Shown here: piece after piece, positions 54,005 to 62,197 of the stretch
How positions within the stretch are numbered: position 1 is the stretch's first letter
How the letters are laid out: every line of letters begins with the position of its first letter
Origin: Bacteroidales bacterium
GTDB taxonomy: Bacteria; Bacteroidota; Bacteroidia; Bacteroidales; UBA12077
Reading direction: 5' to 3'
DNA length: 64,000 nucleotides
Assembly: GCA_028282785.1 (NCBI GenBank)
Contig: JANQHE010000018.1
Span: forward strand, 43,269-107,268
Made by a program: the position numbers and the translations under genes
Notes under the pieces: generated by a model
The model's database searches: none
What the model saw: only the letters and a program-made list of their open reading frames with translations
Told to the model about the DNA's origin: nothing

Positions 54005-55123
54005 ATGAAAACACAAAAATTAATTTCATTATTAATCGCCATACTTTTTACATTAGGTGCATTTGGGCAAGAAAAAACAGAAGGTTATGAGTTTAAAGAT
54101 CTTACTAATATTAAAGTAACATCCGTAAAAAACCAACAGAAAACAGGGACATGTTGGAGTTATTCAACAACATCATTTATCGAAGCTGAATTATTACGAA
54201 AGAATAATCAGGAGTTTGACTTATCTGAAATGTATTTTGCTCGTTTGGCTTATGAAGAAAAGGCTCAAGACTTCGTAAGATATCATGGTAAAATTAATTT
54301 TGGTGAGGGAGGTCAGGCACATGACGTTATGAATCAAATAAAGAAATACGGATTTATTACTCAAGAAGCTTACCAGGGGAATGAATATAATCCCGGACAT
54401 TATCGTCATGCAGAAATGAGTAAAATTCTAAAAGCTGTTTTGGATGTTATTATTACTAAACCAAACAAAAAGTTGACATCTGTGTGGTTCGATGCTTATA
54501 AAGCAATCTTAGATACATATATGGGAGAAGTACCTAAAGATTTCAATTTAAATGGTGAAATTATTACTCCTAAGAAGTTTGCTCAAAAAGAAGGCTTTAA
54601 TACCAATGATTATATAGAACTTACATCTTTTACTCACCACCCTTTTTATAAAGAAGTAATTTTGGAAGTTCCGGATAATTGGTCAAATGATCCGTACTTT
54701 AATGTTCCACTGGAAGAGTTCATGGAAATAATGAGTTATTCTTTAAATGAAGGTTATACTTTTGTTTGGGATGGTGACGTGGGTTTCAATGGATTTTCGC
54801 ATAAGAAAGGGGTAGCAATTGTTCCGGTTGGAGATTTTGAATTTACAGAACCTAAAGAAGAAAAAGAGATTGATGAAAAATATCGTCAGCAGGAATTTGA
54901 TAATTTAACAACTACGGATGATCATTTAATGCATATAACAGCGTTGGCTAAAGATCAAAACGGTACAATGTACTATAAAACAAAAAATTCCTGGAGCGAT
55001 GATAGCAATGAATTGGGTGGCTATTTATATATGTCAGAAAGTTATATGCGCTTAAATACAATTGCAATAATGGTACATAAAGATGCAATACCTAAAAAGA
55101 TTAGAGATAAACTAGGATTGTAA
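54005..55123 (+). CDS. Secreted C1-family cysteine peptidase (aminopeptidase C/bleomycin hydrolase type)
   Basis: 372 residues with a signal peptide (residues 1-21, FGQ at the end). The papain-like active site is complete: Gln in KNQQKTGTCWSYS with Cys50, His in DHLMHITAL and Asn in TKNSWSDD. The large insert with YIELTSFTHHPFY and the C-terminal LGL tail are typical of the PepC/Blh group, in which the tail enters the active site of a hexamer. PepC is usually cytoplasmic, so this exported variant degrades peptides in the periplasm or outside. A terminator follows. Confidence 0.9.
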   Translation: MKTQKLISLLIAILFTLGAFGQEKTEGYEFKDLTNIKVTSVKNQQKTGTCWSYSTTSFIEAELLRKNNQEFDLSEMYFARLAYEEKAQDFVRYHGKINFGEGGQAHDVMNQIKKYGFITQEAYQGNEYNPGHYRHAEMSKILKAVLDVIITKPNKKLTSVWFDAYKAILDTYMGEVPKDFNLNGEIITPKKFAQKEGFNTNDYIELTSFTHHPFYKEVILEVPDNWSNDPYFNVPLEEFMEIMSYSLNEGYTFVWDGDVGFNGFSHKKGVAIVPVGDFEFTEPKEEKEIDEKYRQQEFDNLTTTDDHLMHITALAKDQNGTMYYKTKNSWSDDSNELGGYLYMSESYMRLNTIAIMVHKDAIPKKIRDKLGL

Positions 55124-55149
55124 TGAACCTTAATGTTTTAAGTAATTGT

Positions 55150-55198
55150 CACTCTGAGCCTGCCGGAAGGTAGGCTTGTCCAAGAGTGGCTTTTTTTA
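55150..55198 (+). terminator. Terminator built from a dispersed palindrome
   Basis: Outer stem CACTCT (55150-55155) with AGAGTG (55183-55188), inner stem GCCTGCC/GGTAGGC (55158-55175, one mismatch), then seven T from 55191. It ends the C1 peptidase transcript. The poly-T overlaps the stop of the convergent LuxE-like gene. Confidence 0.7.
55158..55175. repeat. Dispersed palindrome copy e, within the terminator
   Basis: GCCTGCC-GGAA-GGTAGGC, one mismatch in the arms. Related in shape to the CCTGTC-GGCA-GACAGG family and followed by CTTG, but more diverged. Confidence 0.5.
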
Positions 55199-56182
55199 TT
55201 CAGCAACTAAAAGATTACACCCCCGAATATCACTATTATCAAACCTGCCAATAATTTCAAAACTACCATTGGAATTGATTTTTCCAAGATCTTTTGTTTC
55301 AATGAACGAACAGGAATAAATATTGGCTAAATCAATAATATTTATTCCGCCGGATTTGCCTTTTCCCAAATATGAAAATGGATCGTACGTATCCCTTATA
55401 AAAACCTTCATCCAGGGAGGGATATTGAATTGTCCATTGCCGGCAGAATAGGCTTGTGATAAAAGTTCAGTCATACCGTATTCAGAATGCACAGATTCTA
55501 AACCGAACTTAGTACAAAGGAAATTATGTAATTCTTTTTTGGTAAGTTCTTTTCTTTTCCCTTTCATTCCTCCGGTTTCCATTACTATTGTATTGGAAAG
55601 ATTCATAGCGTATTTTTCAGCAAGATCAATTAAAGCATAAGATATTCCAATAAGAATAATTCGTGAATTAGTTTTTTGCAATAAATTTAATTTAAAAGCT
55701 AGTTCATCTATATTATCAAGATAAAACCCACTATTCGGATGATTAGATTTTGTTATTAAATGATTTACCATATAAACCAGAGATGAACTTTCGTTTTCGA
55801 GGTAGGTTGGAAGCAAAGCTAAAATGCAAGTATTATCCAGTTTCCCATATTGATTTTCGAACGAAGCATAAAAACTCTTTTCATAAATACTTAAATCATG
55901 AATAAAATGTGTACTTCTTTGCCCTGTGGTTCCACTACTATAAAACTCCTTTTTTATTTCCTTGTTGTCTATGTGTACTTTATGGGTTTTAAAAAATTCA
56001 ATTGGAAGAAATGGGATATCATTAATTTTTTTCACTATTGAAGCATTAATTCCTAAATGGAAAAGATATTCCTTATATACAGAGTTATTTTCTGCCTGAT
56101 AATTAAATATTTCCAGTGCAATCTGTTCGAACTGCTCAAAGCTTTGAATTGAAAAAATATTGTCAATCGAAAAGTTGTGCAT
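55196..56182 (-). CDS. LuxE-like acyl-protein synthetase / acyl-adenylate-forming enzyme
   Basis: 328 residues. The AMP-binding motif YSSGTTGQRST is near residues 88-98, and PFLPIEFFKTHKV precedes it, as in LuxE. VHSEYGMTELLSQAY is the second nucleotide-binding segment (A5-like), and a C-terminal TKDLGKI-GRFDN part replaces the usual A8. LuxE activates fatty acids as acyl-AMP for transfer; here no luxC reductase is present and the substrate is unknown. Flanking genes are unrelated. Many LuxE relatives in Bacteroidota occur alone or near surface-sugar genes. Confidence 0.85.
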   Translation of the reverse strand: MHNFSIDNIFSIQSFEQFEQIALEIFNYQAENNSVYKEYLFHLGINASIVKKINDIPFLPIEFFKTHKVHIDNKEIKKEFYSSGTTGQRSTHFIHDLSIYEKSFYASFENQYGKLDNTCILALLPTYLENESSSLVYMVNHLITKSNHPNSGFYLDNIDELAFKLNLLQKTNSRIILIGISYALIDLAEKYAMNLSNTIVMETGGMKGKRKELTKKELHNFLCTKFGLESVHSEYGMTELLSQAYSAGNGQFNIPPWMKVFIRDTYDPFSYLGKGKSGGINIIDLANIYSCSFIETKDLGKINSNGSFEIIGRFDNSDIRGCNLLVAE

Positions 56183-56235
56183 ATAAGATTGAATATGCAG
56201 GCAATTTACAGAAAATAATACTTTTTAGAAAATCA

Positions 56236-56269
56236 GAAAATAAAACTGCCGCAAAATTCTGCGACAGTT
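56236..56269 (-). terminator. Rho-independent terminator downstream of the Trp/Glu repeat gene
   Basis: On the minus strand ACTGTCGCA pairs with TGCGGCAGT, with one mismatch, then TTTTATTTT. About 40 bases past the stop at 56310. Confidence 0.75.
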
Positions 56270-56309
56270 GGGGATATATAGTGTTTTTTGGAGAATTAAA
56301 CCTTTTGTT

Positions 56310-56864
56310 TTATAAAATTAGAAACGCATGCTTTTTCATCCATTGTTCTTCTCTAAACTTATGAAAGTATTTGGCGTTTCCTTTTTTTACTATCTCTAAA
56401 TTCTTCATCCAGTCTTCAACTTTTCCTTCTTCTTCTATAACTTCTTCATCCCATATATTTGTCTTAATTTCCCAAAAGAATTCATCAAACATCCATTCTT
56501 CTATATATTTTTCTTCATTAAAGGTTTCATTTTTAAGATTCAGGTTTAACATCCAGTCTTCAACTTCTTTTTCTTCTTCAATAACTTTTTCATCCCATAC
56601 ATTAGATTGAATTTCCCAAAAGTTTTCATCATGCATCCAGCTTTCGATTTCTTTTTGCTCTTCTGTAATTTCCCAATCGTTTAAAAAAGCAAGTTTTGTT
56701 GCGTTAAGGTTAGTTTTCTTTGGTAATGTCTTATAACTGGTCATGTTATCATTTGATGCCAGTATATTTACATATTTGTTTTGAGCATATAATCCAAATA
56801 CCAAAAATGAAAGTAAAATAGAAAGACTCGATATTTTTACGATTGTTGTAACACCAGATTTCAT
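56310..56864 (-). CDS. Secreted acidic Trp-rich tandem-repeat protein of unknown function
   Basis: 184 residues with a signal-anchor (IVKISSLSILLSFLVFGLYAQ) and strong AAAGGAG ribosome-binding site 7 bases before the ATG. After ~40 residues come two tandem ~48-residue units: EEQKEIESWMHDENFWEI and NEEKYIEEWMFDEFFWEI, each followed by WDEKVIEEE/WDEEVIEEE and VEDWM. A shorter partial third ends the protein. Short acidic WM-type motifs occur in small exported proteins of Bacteroidota, but I recognise no described family. Upstream on the minus strand lies a run of T and a GCACAAAG. Function unknown. Confidence 0.75.
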   Translation of the reverse strand: MKSGVTTIVKISSLSILLSFLVFGLYAQNKYVNILASNDNMTSYKTLPKKTNLNATKLAFLNDWEITEEQKEIESWMHDENFWEIQSNVWDEKVIEEEKEVEDWMLNLNLKNETFNEEKYIEEWMFDEFFWEIKTNIWDEEVIEEEGKVEDWMKNLEIVKKGNAKYFHKFREEQWMKKHAFLIL

Positions 56865-57022
56865 AATTAACTCCTTTCTTTTTAAACCCTTGTAGTAAGT
56901 TAATTACATTCTTTGTGCCAAAAAAAATAATGCACATTAAATCAGATAATTATAATAATTTGCGGAGTGCGTTATCTGACTTTTTTTGAACGGATTTATT
57001 ACATGATGTGTACGAAAGCGAA

Positions 57023-57051
57023 CAAAAAAAGCAGTGAATTTATCACCGCTT
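57023..57051 (-). terminator. Rho-independent terminator of cysS
   Basis: On the minus strand AGCGGTG pairs with CACTGCT (one G-T pair) and is followed by seven T. About 26 bases after the cysS stop. Confidence 0.78.
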
Positions 57052-57076
57052 TATCTAATATTTTGTTTTTTATCAA

Positions 57077-58549
57077 TTAATCAATTTCCCATTCAAAACC
57101 TTCTTTGGTATCTTTAATTTTAATACCCTTTTGGATTAATTCATCCCTAATTTTATCAGAAGTTGCAAAATCTTTATTTTTCTTTGCTTCTAAACGTAAA
57201 TTAAGAATAAAGTCAATTAATTCTCCTGTTAATTCGTTTTCTTTTGATCCGGCAGAATCATCTTCTTTTAAACCTAGTACATCAAACACAAAATTGTTAT
57301 ATAATCGCTTTAGTTTTTCTAAATCGACTTTTGTAATTTTTTCCTTGCCATCATTAACTAAATTGATTATTCTAACAACTTCTAACAGGTGTGCAATTAA
57401 AAGCGCGGTGTTGAAATCATCATTCATTGCATCATAACAATTGTTAACTAATTTTTTGATATTGACACTCGAACTCTTACTTGTACTCAACTTATTGAGT
57501 GTTTCTCCAGCTTTCATCAGTTTTCGAAAACCAGTCTCAGCATCTATTAATGCTTTGTTTGAGAAATCTAGTGTACTTCGATAATGTGACTTAGCCATAA
57601 AAAAGCGAACTACCATTGGTGAGTAACCCCTTTCTAGTAAAGGGTGATCGCCTGTAAATAATTCATGAGGGAGAAACCCATTTCCGGCACTTTTTGACAT
57701 GCGTGTTCCATTAACCGTTAACATGTTGGTGTGCATCCAATATTTGACTGGTGAAATTTTATTGGCAGCTTGCGATTGTGCTATTTCATTTGTATGATGT
57801 GTTGCTTGTAAATCCATCCCGCCACCATGTATGTCAAATCTATCACCTAAATATTTTGCACTCATTGCCGAACATTCAATATGCCATCCTGGGAATCCTA
57901 CCCCCCAGGGTGAATCCCATTTCATCAAGGTTTCGGGTTTTGCTTTAATCCAAAGAGCAAAATCTAAACGTCCTTTTTTTTCGTCCTGACCACTTAATTC
58001 TCTTGTTCCTTCCAACAAATCTTCTATTTTTCGATTTGTTAAAATACCGTAATCATTTTTTTTATTATATTTTTCAACATCAAAGTATACCGAACCATTT
58101 CTAACATAGGTATAGTTTCTTTTGGATATTTTTTTTATCATTTCTTGTTGCTCAAGAATATGTCCAGTTGCTGTTGGTTCAACACTTGGAGGAAGAGTGT
58201 TAAAAATTCGCATAACATCATGAAAACCAAGAGTATATTTTTGAACTACTTCCATAGGTTCCAACTGCTCAAGTTTTGCTTTTTTAGCAAATTTATCATC
58301 TCCTTCATCGCGGTCTCCTTCCAGGTGCCCTGCGTCTGTAATATTTCTTACATATCTTACCTTATAACCTAAATGTAAAAGATACCTGTATATTATATCA
58401 AAAGATATAAAAGTTCTGCTATTCCCTAAATGCACATCGCTATATACTGTTGGTCCACAAACATACATTCCAACAAATGGCGGATTTATTGGCTCGAACT
58501 TTTCTTTTTCTCTGGTTAATGTGTTGTAAATAATCAAATTTTGATCCAT
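57077..58549 (-). CDS. cysS: Cysteinyl-tRNA synthetase
   Basis: 490 residues. CGPTVYSDVHLGN with the HIGH-type signature near 31-43, zinc ligands including the Cys of GWHIECSAM and His of HGGGMDLQATHHTNE, and KMSKS as GTRMSKSAGN. The C-terminal helical domain ends with an anticodon-binding part (LRLEAKKNKDFATSDKIRDELI). It loads tRNA-Cys in the cytoplasm. Housekeeping gene, preceded by a -7 element and followed by a terminator. Confidence 0.97.
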   Translation of the reverse strand: MDQNLIIYNTLTREKEKFEPINPPFVGMYVCGPTVYSDVHLGNSRTFISFDIIYRYLLHLGYKVRYVRNITDAGHLEGDRDEGDDKFAKKAKLEQLEPMEVVQKYTLGFHDVMRIFNTLPPSVEPTATGHILEQQEMIKKISKRNYTYVRNGSVYFDVEKYNKKNDYGILTNRKIEDLLEGTRELSGQDEKKGRLDFALWIKAKPETLMKWDSPWGVGFPGWHIECSAMSAKYLGDRFDIHGGGMDLQATHHTNEIAQSQAANKISPVKYWMHTNMLTVNGTRMSKSAGNGFLPHELFTGDHPLLERGYSPMVVRFFMAKSHYRSTLDFSNKALIDAETGFRKLMKAGETLNKLSTSKSSSVNIKKLVNNCYDAMNDDFNTALLIAHLLEVVRIINLVNDGKEKITKVDLEKLKRLYNNFVFDVLGLKEDDSAGSKENELTGELIDFILNLRLEAKKNKDFATSDKIRDELIQKGIKIKDTKEGFEWEID

Positions 58550-58577
58550 CCCGGCAAAGTTTTGAATTTCCGATCAG

Positions 58578-58585
58578 CAAAAATA
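58578..58585 (-). promoter_or_regulatory. Candidate -7 element for cysS
   Basis: TATTTTTG on the minus strand (TAnnTTTG), 29 bases from the ATG. No clear -33 box. Confidence 0.4.
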
Positions 58586-58625
58586 AAGAATTATATTGTC
58601 TTGGTATAATGAATTGGACTTCAAT

Positions 58626-59423
58626 TTAAAAAGGATTGTTTTTTTCAAGAATTTTCATCGTTGTTTCATATCCGGTTTCAAATATTTCTTTTCCTTTTGA
58701 TAAACCTAAAATACCATAATTTCTTAATGTTTCGGGTTCGATAAATAAATCGCATCGAGTTTTTTTCGTTTTTATATTAGCACCGATAGCTAAATGAAAA
58801 GTCCGTTCGGCTATTTTTATTATACTATCTAGTTCTTCAGTTTTTTCTAGTGGATTAACATGGGATGCTATTAATCTCTTACAGTTATTTTGAATGGGAT
58901 CAATAGGAAGATTGTCAAATATTCCACCATCAACATATGTTTTTCCATTTATTAAAACAGGTTTAAAAACTACAGGAATACTTGCCGAAGCGATTACTTT
59001 TTCAATTATGTTTCCCTTATTGAAATATTGAACAATTCCGTCATTTAGATTAGAAGTTGCTACATATAAAGGTTTTTTCAAATCTTCAAAACTTTTGGCT
59101 TTAATATTTTCTTCAAGAATTTTTATAACCTTTTGCATGGATAAAAGACCCTTTCTCGGAAATGATATTTGGGCAAATTTGAATAAACTTGTATCCCGGA
59201 ATATTTCATAGGCTTCATCAGGACTATAACCGTCGGCGTAAAATAATCCGGCTAATGCTCCTGCACTGGTACCTGAAATTATATCCGGAAAAATTTGATT
59301 TTCATTTAGTGCTTTTAATATTCCAAGATGTGCTAATCCTCGAACACCGCCACCACTTAATGCAATACCAATTTTATAATTCTTTTTCGTTTTGGATTTT
59401 AAAAGTTTAGTTATAAAACTCAT
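58626..59423 (-). CDS. Patatin-like phospholipase
   Basis: 265 residues. The oxyanion hole GGGVRG is at 24-29, the nucleophile Ser53 in GTSAG (51-55), and the catalytic Asp in YVDGGIFDNLP (DGG). HVNPL and LAIGANI follow as usual in the family. It hydrolyses acyl ester bonds of lipids, with possible membrane-lipid turnover; no signal peptide. It is the minus-strand neighbour of cysS and diverges from rbfA. Family is certain, substrate is not. Confidence 0.92.
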   Translation of the reverse strand: MSFITKLLKSKTKKNYKIGIALSGGGVRGLAHLGILKALNENQIFPDIISGTSAGALAGLFYADGYSPDEAYEIFRDTSLFKFAQISFPRKGLLSMQKVIKILEENIKAKSFEDLKKPLYVATSNLNDGIVQYFNKGNIIEKVIASASIPVVFKPVLINGKTYVDGGIFDNLPIDPIQNNCKRLIASHVNPLEKTEELDSIIKIAERTFHLAIGANIKTKKTRCDLFIEPETLRNYGILGLSKGKEIFETGYETTMKILEKNNPF

Positions 59424-59527
59424 ATAAATTATTTGTTTTAGAGTAAAAAACCCGAAATTTAAATAATAAATTAATGGTGTGAAATTATAATATTTAAACT
59501 AATTCGCATATTTTCATTAAACTTCAC

Positions 59528-59535
59528 TAATTTTG
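59528..59535 (+). promoter_or_regulatory. Candidate -7 element for rbfA
   Basis: TAATTTTG (TAnnTTTG), 27 bases before the rbfA ATG, which also has an AAGGAAG ribosome site. Confidence 0.4.
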
Positions 59536-59561
59536 AGCACTTAAAATAAATAAGAAGGAAG

Positions 59562-59897
59562 ATGAGTTCAACCAGGCAAAATAAGATAGAAAGATTATTG
59601 CAGAGAGATTTAGGAGATATTTTCCAAAAAGGAACCACCGGTTTATTTCGTGGTAAAATGATTACTGTTACAACTGTGAGAGTTTCACCGGATTTATCAA
59701 ATGCTAAGGTTTATTTAAGTTTATTTCCTGTTGATGATAAAAAGGAATTTATTGATTATATAAATGGAATTGAGGGGCAAATTCGTTTTGATCTTGGGAA
59801 ACGTGTCAGGCACCAGTTACGAAAAGTTCCTGAGTTGACTTTTTTCATTGATGATTCTCTTGACTATATTGATAACATTGATAATTTATTAAAATAA
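59562..59897 (+). CDS. rbfA: Ribosome-binding factor A
   Basis: 111 residues. STRQNKIERLLQRDLGDIFQ at the start, MITVTTVRVSPDLSNAKVYLSLF in the middle and LRKVPELTFFIDDSLDYIDNID at the end are typical of RbfA, a KH-fold factor for 30S assembly and 16S rRNA 5'-end maturation. Starts an operon with a methyltransferase and a LolC/E-like permease. Confidence 0.95.
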   Translation: MSSTRQNKIERLLQRDLGDIFQKGTTGLFRGKMITVTTVRVSPDLSNAKVYLSLFPVDDKKEFIDYINGIEGQIRFDLGKRVRHQLRKVPELTFFIDDSLDYIDNIDNLLK

Positions 59898-59948
59898 GTA
59901 AAATTATGAGCTAGTGGTTAATAGCTAATAGCTAAAAGCTAAAAATTA

Positions 59949-60758
59949 ATGAAATACGATCCAATTAAAAGAAGCCTGGGAGTAGTTTTTAATAAAAATC
60001 CGTTTTTACGAAAGTTATTTTATCGATTGCTGGATTTGCTATTATTAAGGACATGGCATATTAAAAAAGCAGTTCGTGTTTGGAAAGTAAATTATAAAAA
60101 AGGCGCATCAATTTTGGATGCTGGATCCGGATTCGGTCAATATACATATTATTTATCAAAGCAATCAAAGAGTTGGAAGATATTAGGGGTTGATGTTAAG
60201 GAAGAACAAATAGAGGATTGTAATAATTTCTTTTCAAAGATAGGAAGAACCGACCTGGTAAAATTTGAATACGCCGACCTAACAAAATTTACAAAACCTC
60301 AAGCTTACGATTTAATTTTAAGTGTTGATGTAATGGAACACATTTTGGAGGATGTTACCGTGTTTAAAAATTTTCATCAGTCACTTAAAGAAAATGGCAT
60401 GGTTTTAATATCAACTCCATCTGACCAGGGAGGTTCTGATGTTCACGATGAGGATGATCATTCTTTCATCGATGAGCATGTTCGGGACGGTTATAATATT
60501 ACTGAAATTGAAGACAAACTGAAGAGTGTTGGATTTTCAAATGTTGAGGCAAAATACTCATATGGAGCTCCAGGTAAAATATCATGGAAACTTTCGATGA
60601 AGTATCCTATTTTAATGGTCAACACAAGCAAACTGTTTTTCTTATTTTTACCGATATATTATATAATAGTGTATCCTTTTGCGTTCTTATTGAATTATTT
60701 TGATGTTAACACAAAACACAAAACAGGTACAGGATTAATAGTTAAAGCATATAAATAA
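59949..60758 (+). CDS. Class I SAM-dependent methyltransferase
   Basis: 269 residues. Motif I ILDAGSGFGQYTYYLSK near 54-70, LGVDVKEEQIEDCN, FEYADLT and LILSVDVMEHILEDVTVF are a standard methyltransferase 11-type domain. A DEDDHSFIDEHVRDGY segment suits a lipid or glycan substrate. The C-terminus has a hydrophobic stretch (LFFLFLPIYYIIVYPFAFLL), so membrane association is likely. In an operon between rbfA (51 bases) and the permease (3 bases). Substrate not known. Confidence 0.85.
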   Translation: MKYDPIKRSLGVVFNKNPFLRKLFYRLLDLLLLRTWHIKKAVRVWKVNYKKGASILDAGSGFGQYTYYLSKQSKSWKILGVDVKEEQIEDCNNFFSKIGRTDLVKFEYADLTKFTKPQAYDLILSVDVMEHILEDVTVFKNFHQSLKENGMVLISTPSDQGGSDVHDEDDHSFIDEHVRDGYNITEIEDKLKSVGFSNVEAKYSYGAPGKISWKLSMKYPILMVNTSKLFFLFLPIYYIIVYPFAFLLNYFDVNTKHKTGTGLIVKAYK

Positions 60759-60761
60759 AAA

Positions 60762-61994
60762 TTGAACTTCCCGTTTTACATATCAAAAAGATATTTGATT
60801 GCTAAGAAATCAAAGAATGTAATTAACATTATTTCTTTAGTTTCTGTTATTGGAGTTACGGTTGGCACAGCGGCATTGATCATTGTATTATCTGCATTTA
60901 ATGGTTTGGATAATCTTTTAAAATCCATGAACGATTCTTTTGATCCGGACTTAAAGATTGTTCCGGCAACGGGTAAGGTTTTTTCTGTAAATGATCCAAG
61001 ATTTGAACAAGTAAGGAATCATGAATCAGTTTTTGATATTGCAGAAACCTTAGAAGAAAATGCGCTGTTAAAATACGATGATCAACAGTATATAGCTACA
61101 GTTAAAGGTGTAAGTCCGAACTTTGCAAATATTTCAGGGGTTGATACAATGTTGTATGTTGGTAAATTTATTTTGGAACACAACAATCAACCTTATGCGA
61201 TAGTAGGTCAGGGAGTTGCATATTACCTTTCACTTAATATAAATTATATTGATCCGATTGTAATCTATGTGCTCAAACAAGATGCTAAAATAAATATGAA
61301 TCCTGAAAGTGCTATTAACCGGGATTATATTTTTCCTTCTGCTGTTTTTGCTATACAACAGGAATTTGATTTAAAATATATATTGGTTCCACTTGATTAT
61401 GCGCAGGAACTATTTGAATATAAAGATAAATTGAGTGCACTTGAATTAAAAATAAATGACGGAAATAATATAGATAAAATTCAAGCTGAAATTCAAGAAA
61501 TCTTAGGTGAAGATTATCTGGTTAAAAACCGTTATCAGTTGCACGAAGCTTTTTACAAGATCATGAAATCGGAAAAGTTCTATATTTATCTAATACTCAC
61601 ATTTATACTTATTGTAGCTTCCTTTAACATAATAGGTTCTTTAACAATGCTAATAATTGATAAGAAAGAAGATATAGCAACTTTTAGAAGTTTAGGAGCA
61701 AACTTGAAAACAATACGTAAAATATTTTTAACGGAAGGTTGGATGATTACCGTAGTTGGAGCCATTTTTGGATTAGTTATAGGTTTTGCTATCTGTTGGA
61801 TTCAAATAGAGTTTGAACTAATAAAATTAAAAGGTTCCGCATCTTTTATCGTTGATGCTTATCCTGTAAAGGTTGTTTGGACAGATTTTGTGATTGTTTT
61901 TCTTACAGTTGTCTCAATAGGTTATTTTGCTGCTTGGTACCCTGTTCGTTATATTACTAAACGCTTTGTTATTCAGGAGCTTGAAAGTATTTAG
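60762..61994 (+). CDS. LolC/E-like FtsX-family ABC transporter permease, TTG start
   Basis: 410 residues with four membrane helices: one near 18-45 and three at the C-terminus from ~270. NFPFYISKRYLIAKKSKNVINIISLVSVIGVTVGTAALI is the family's start, with SAFNGLDNLL after it. The MacB/FtsX-like periplasmic domain lies between (residues ~60-265). The C-terminal FtsX domain contains LIIDKKEDIATFRSLGA. In Gram-negatives LolC/E releases lipoproteins to LolA. The start codon is TTG, 3 bases after the upstream stop; the family's N-terminus fits this start. The ATPase partner is not in the window. Confidence 0.86.
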   Translation: MNFPFYISKRYLIAKKSKNVINIISLVSVIGVTVGTAALIIVLSAFNGLDNLLKSMNDSFDPDLKIVPATGKVFSVNDPRFEQVRNHESVFDIAETLEENALLKYDDQQYIATVKGVSPNFANISGVDTMLYVGKFILEHNNQPYAIVGQGVAYYLSLNINYIDPIVIYVLKQDAKINMNPESAINRDYIFPSAVFAIQQEFDLKYILVPLDYAQELFEYKDKLSALELKINDGNNIDKIQAEIQEILGEDYLVKNRYQLHEAFYKIMKSEKFYIYLILTFILIVASFNIIGSLTMLIIDKKEDIATFRSLGANLKTIRKIFLTEGWMITVVGAIFGLVIGFAICWIQIEFELIKLKGSASFIVDAYPVKVVWTDFVIVFLTVVSIGYFAAWYPVRYITKRFVIQELESI

Positions 61995-62027
61995 CATCTG
62001 GTTTTTTGTAACATATTATATTCCAAG

Positions 62028-62177
62028 TTATTAACATATAGCTACTTTAGCTTAAAACTAATTTATCTAAATGTTAATAAAAAAACCACTCTTTAAAGCT
62101 TTAGTAACAATATTTTTGAAACAAAAACATTAGGCCAGCGTAAAAAATTATTAACATTGCAAGTATTTTATTAACAT
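62028..62177. promoter_or_regulatory. Four copies of a 10-bp motif upstream of the surface-protein gene
   Basis: TTATTAACAT occurs at 62028-62037, 62148-62157 and 62168-62177, and in reverse as ATGTTAATAA at 62071-62080. The last two copies are 20 bp apart, two helical turns. They are followed by the 10-bp palindrome TTTGGCCAAA at 62177-62186, 11 bases before the ATG. The layout suggests a regulator-binding array, but the motif is AT-rich. Confidence 0.45.
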
Positions 62178-62197
62178 TTGGCCAAAAACTAACACTT

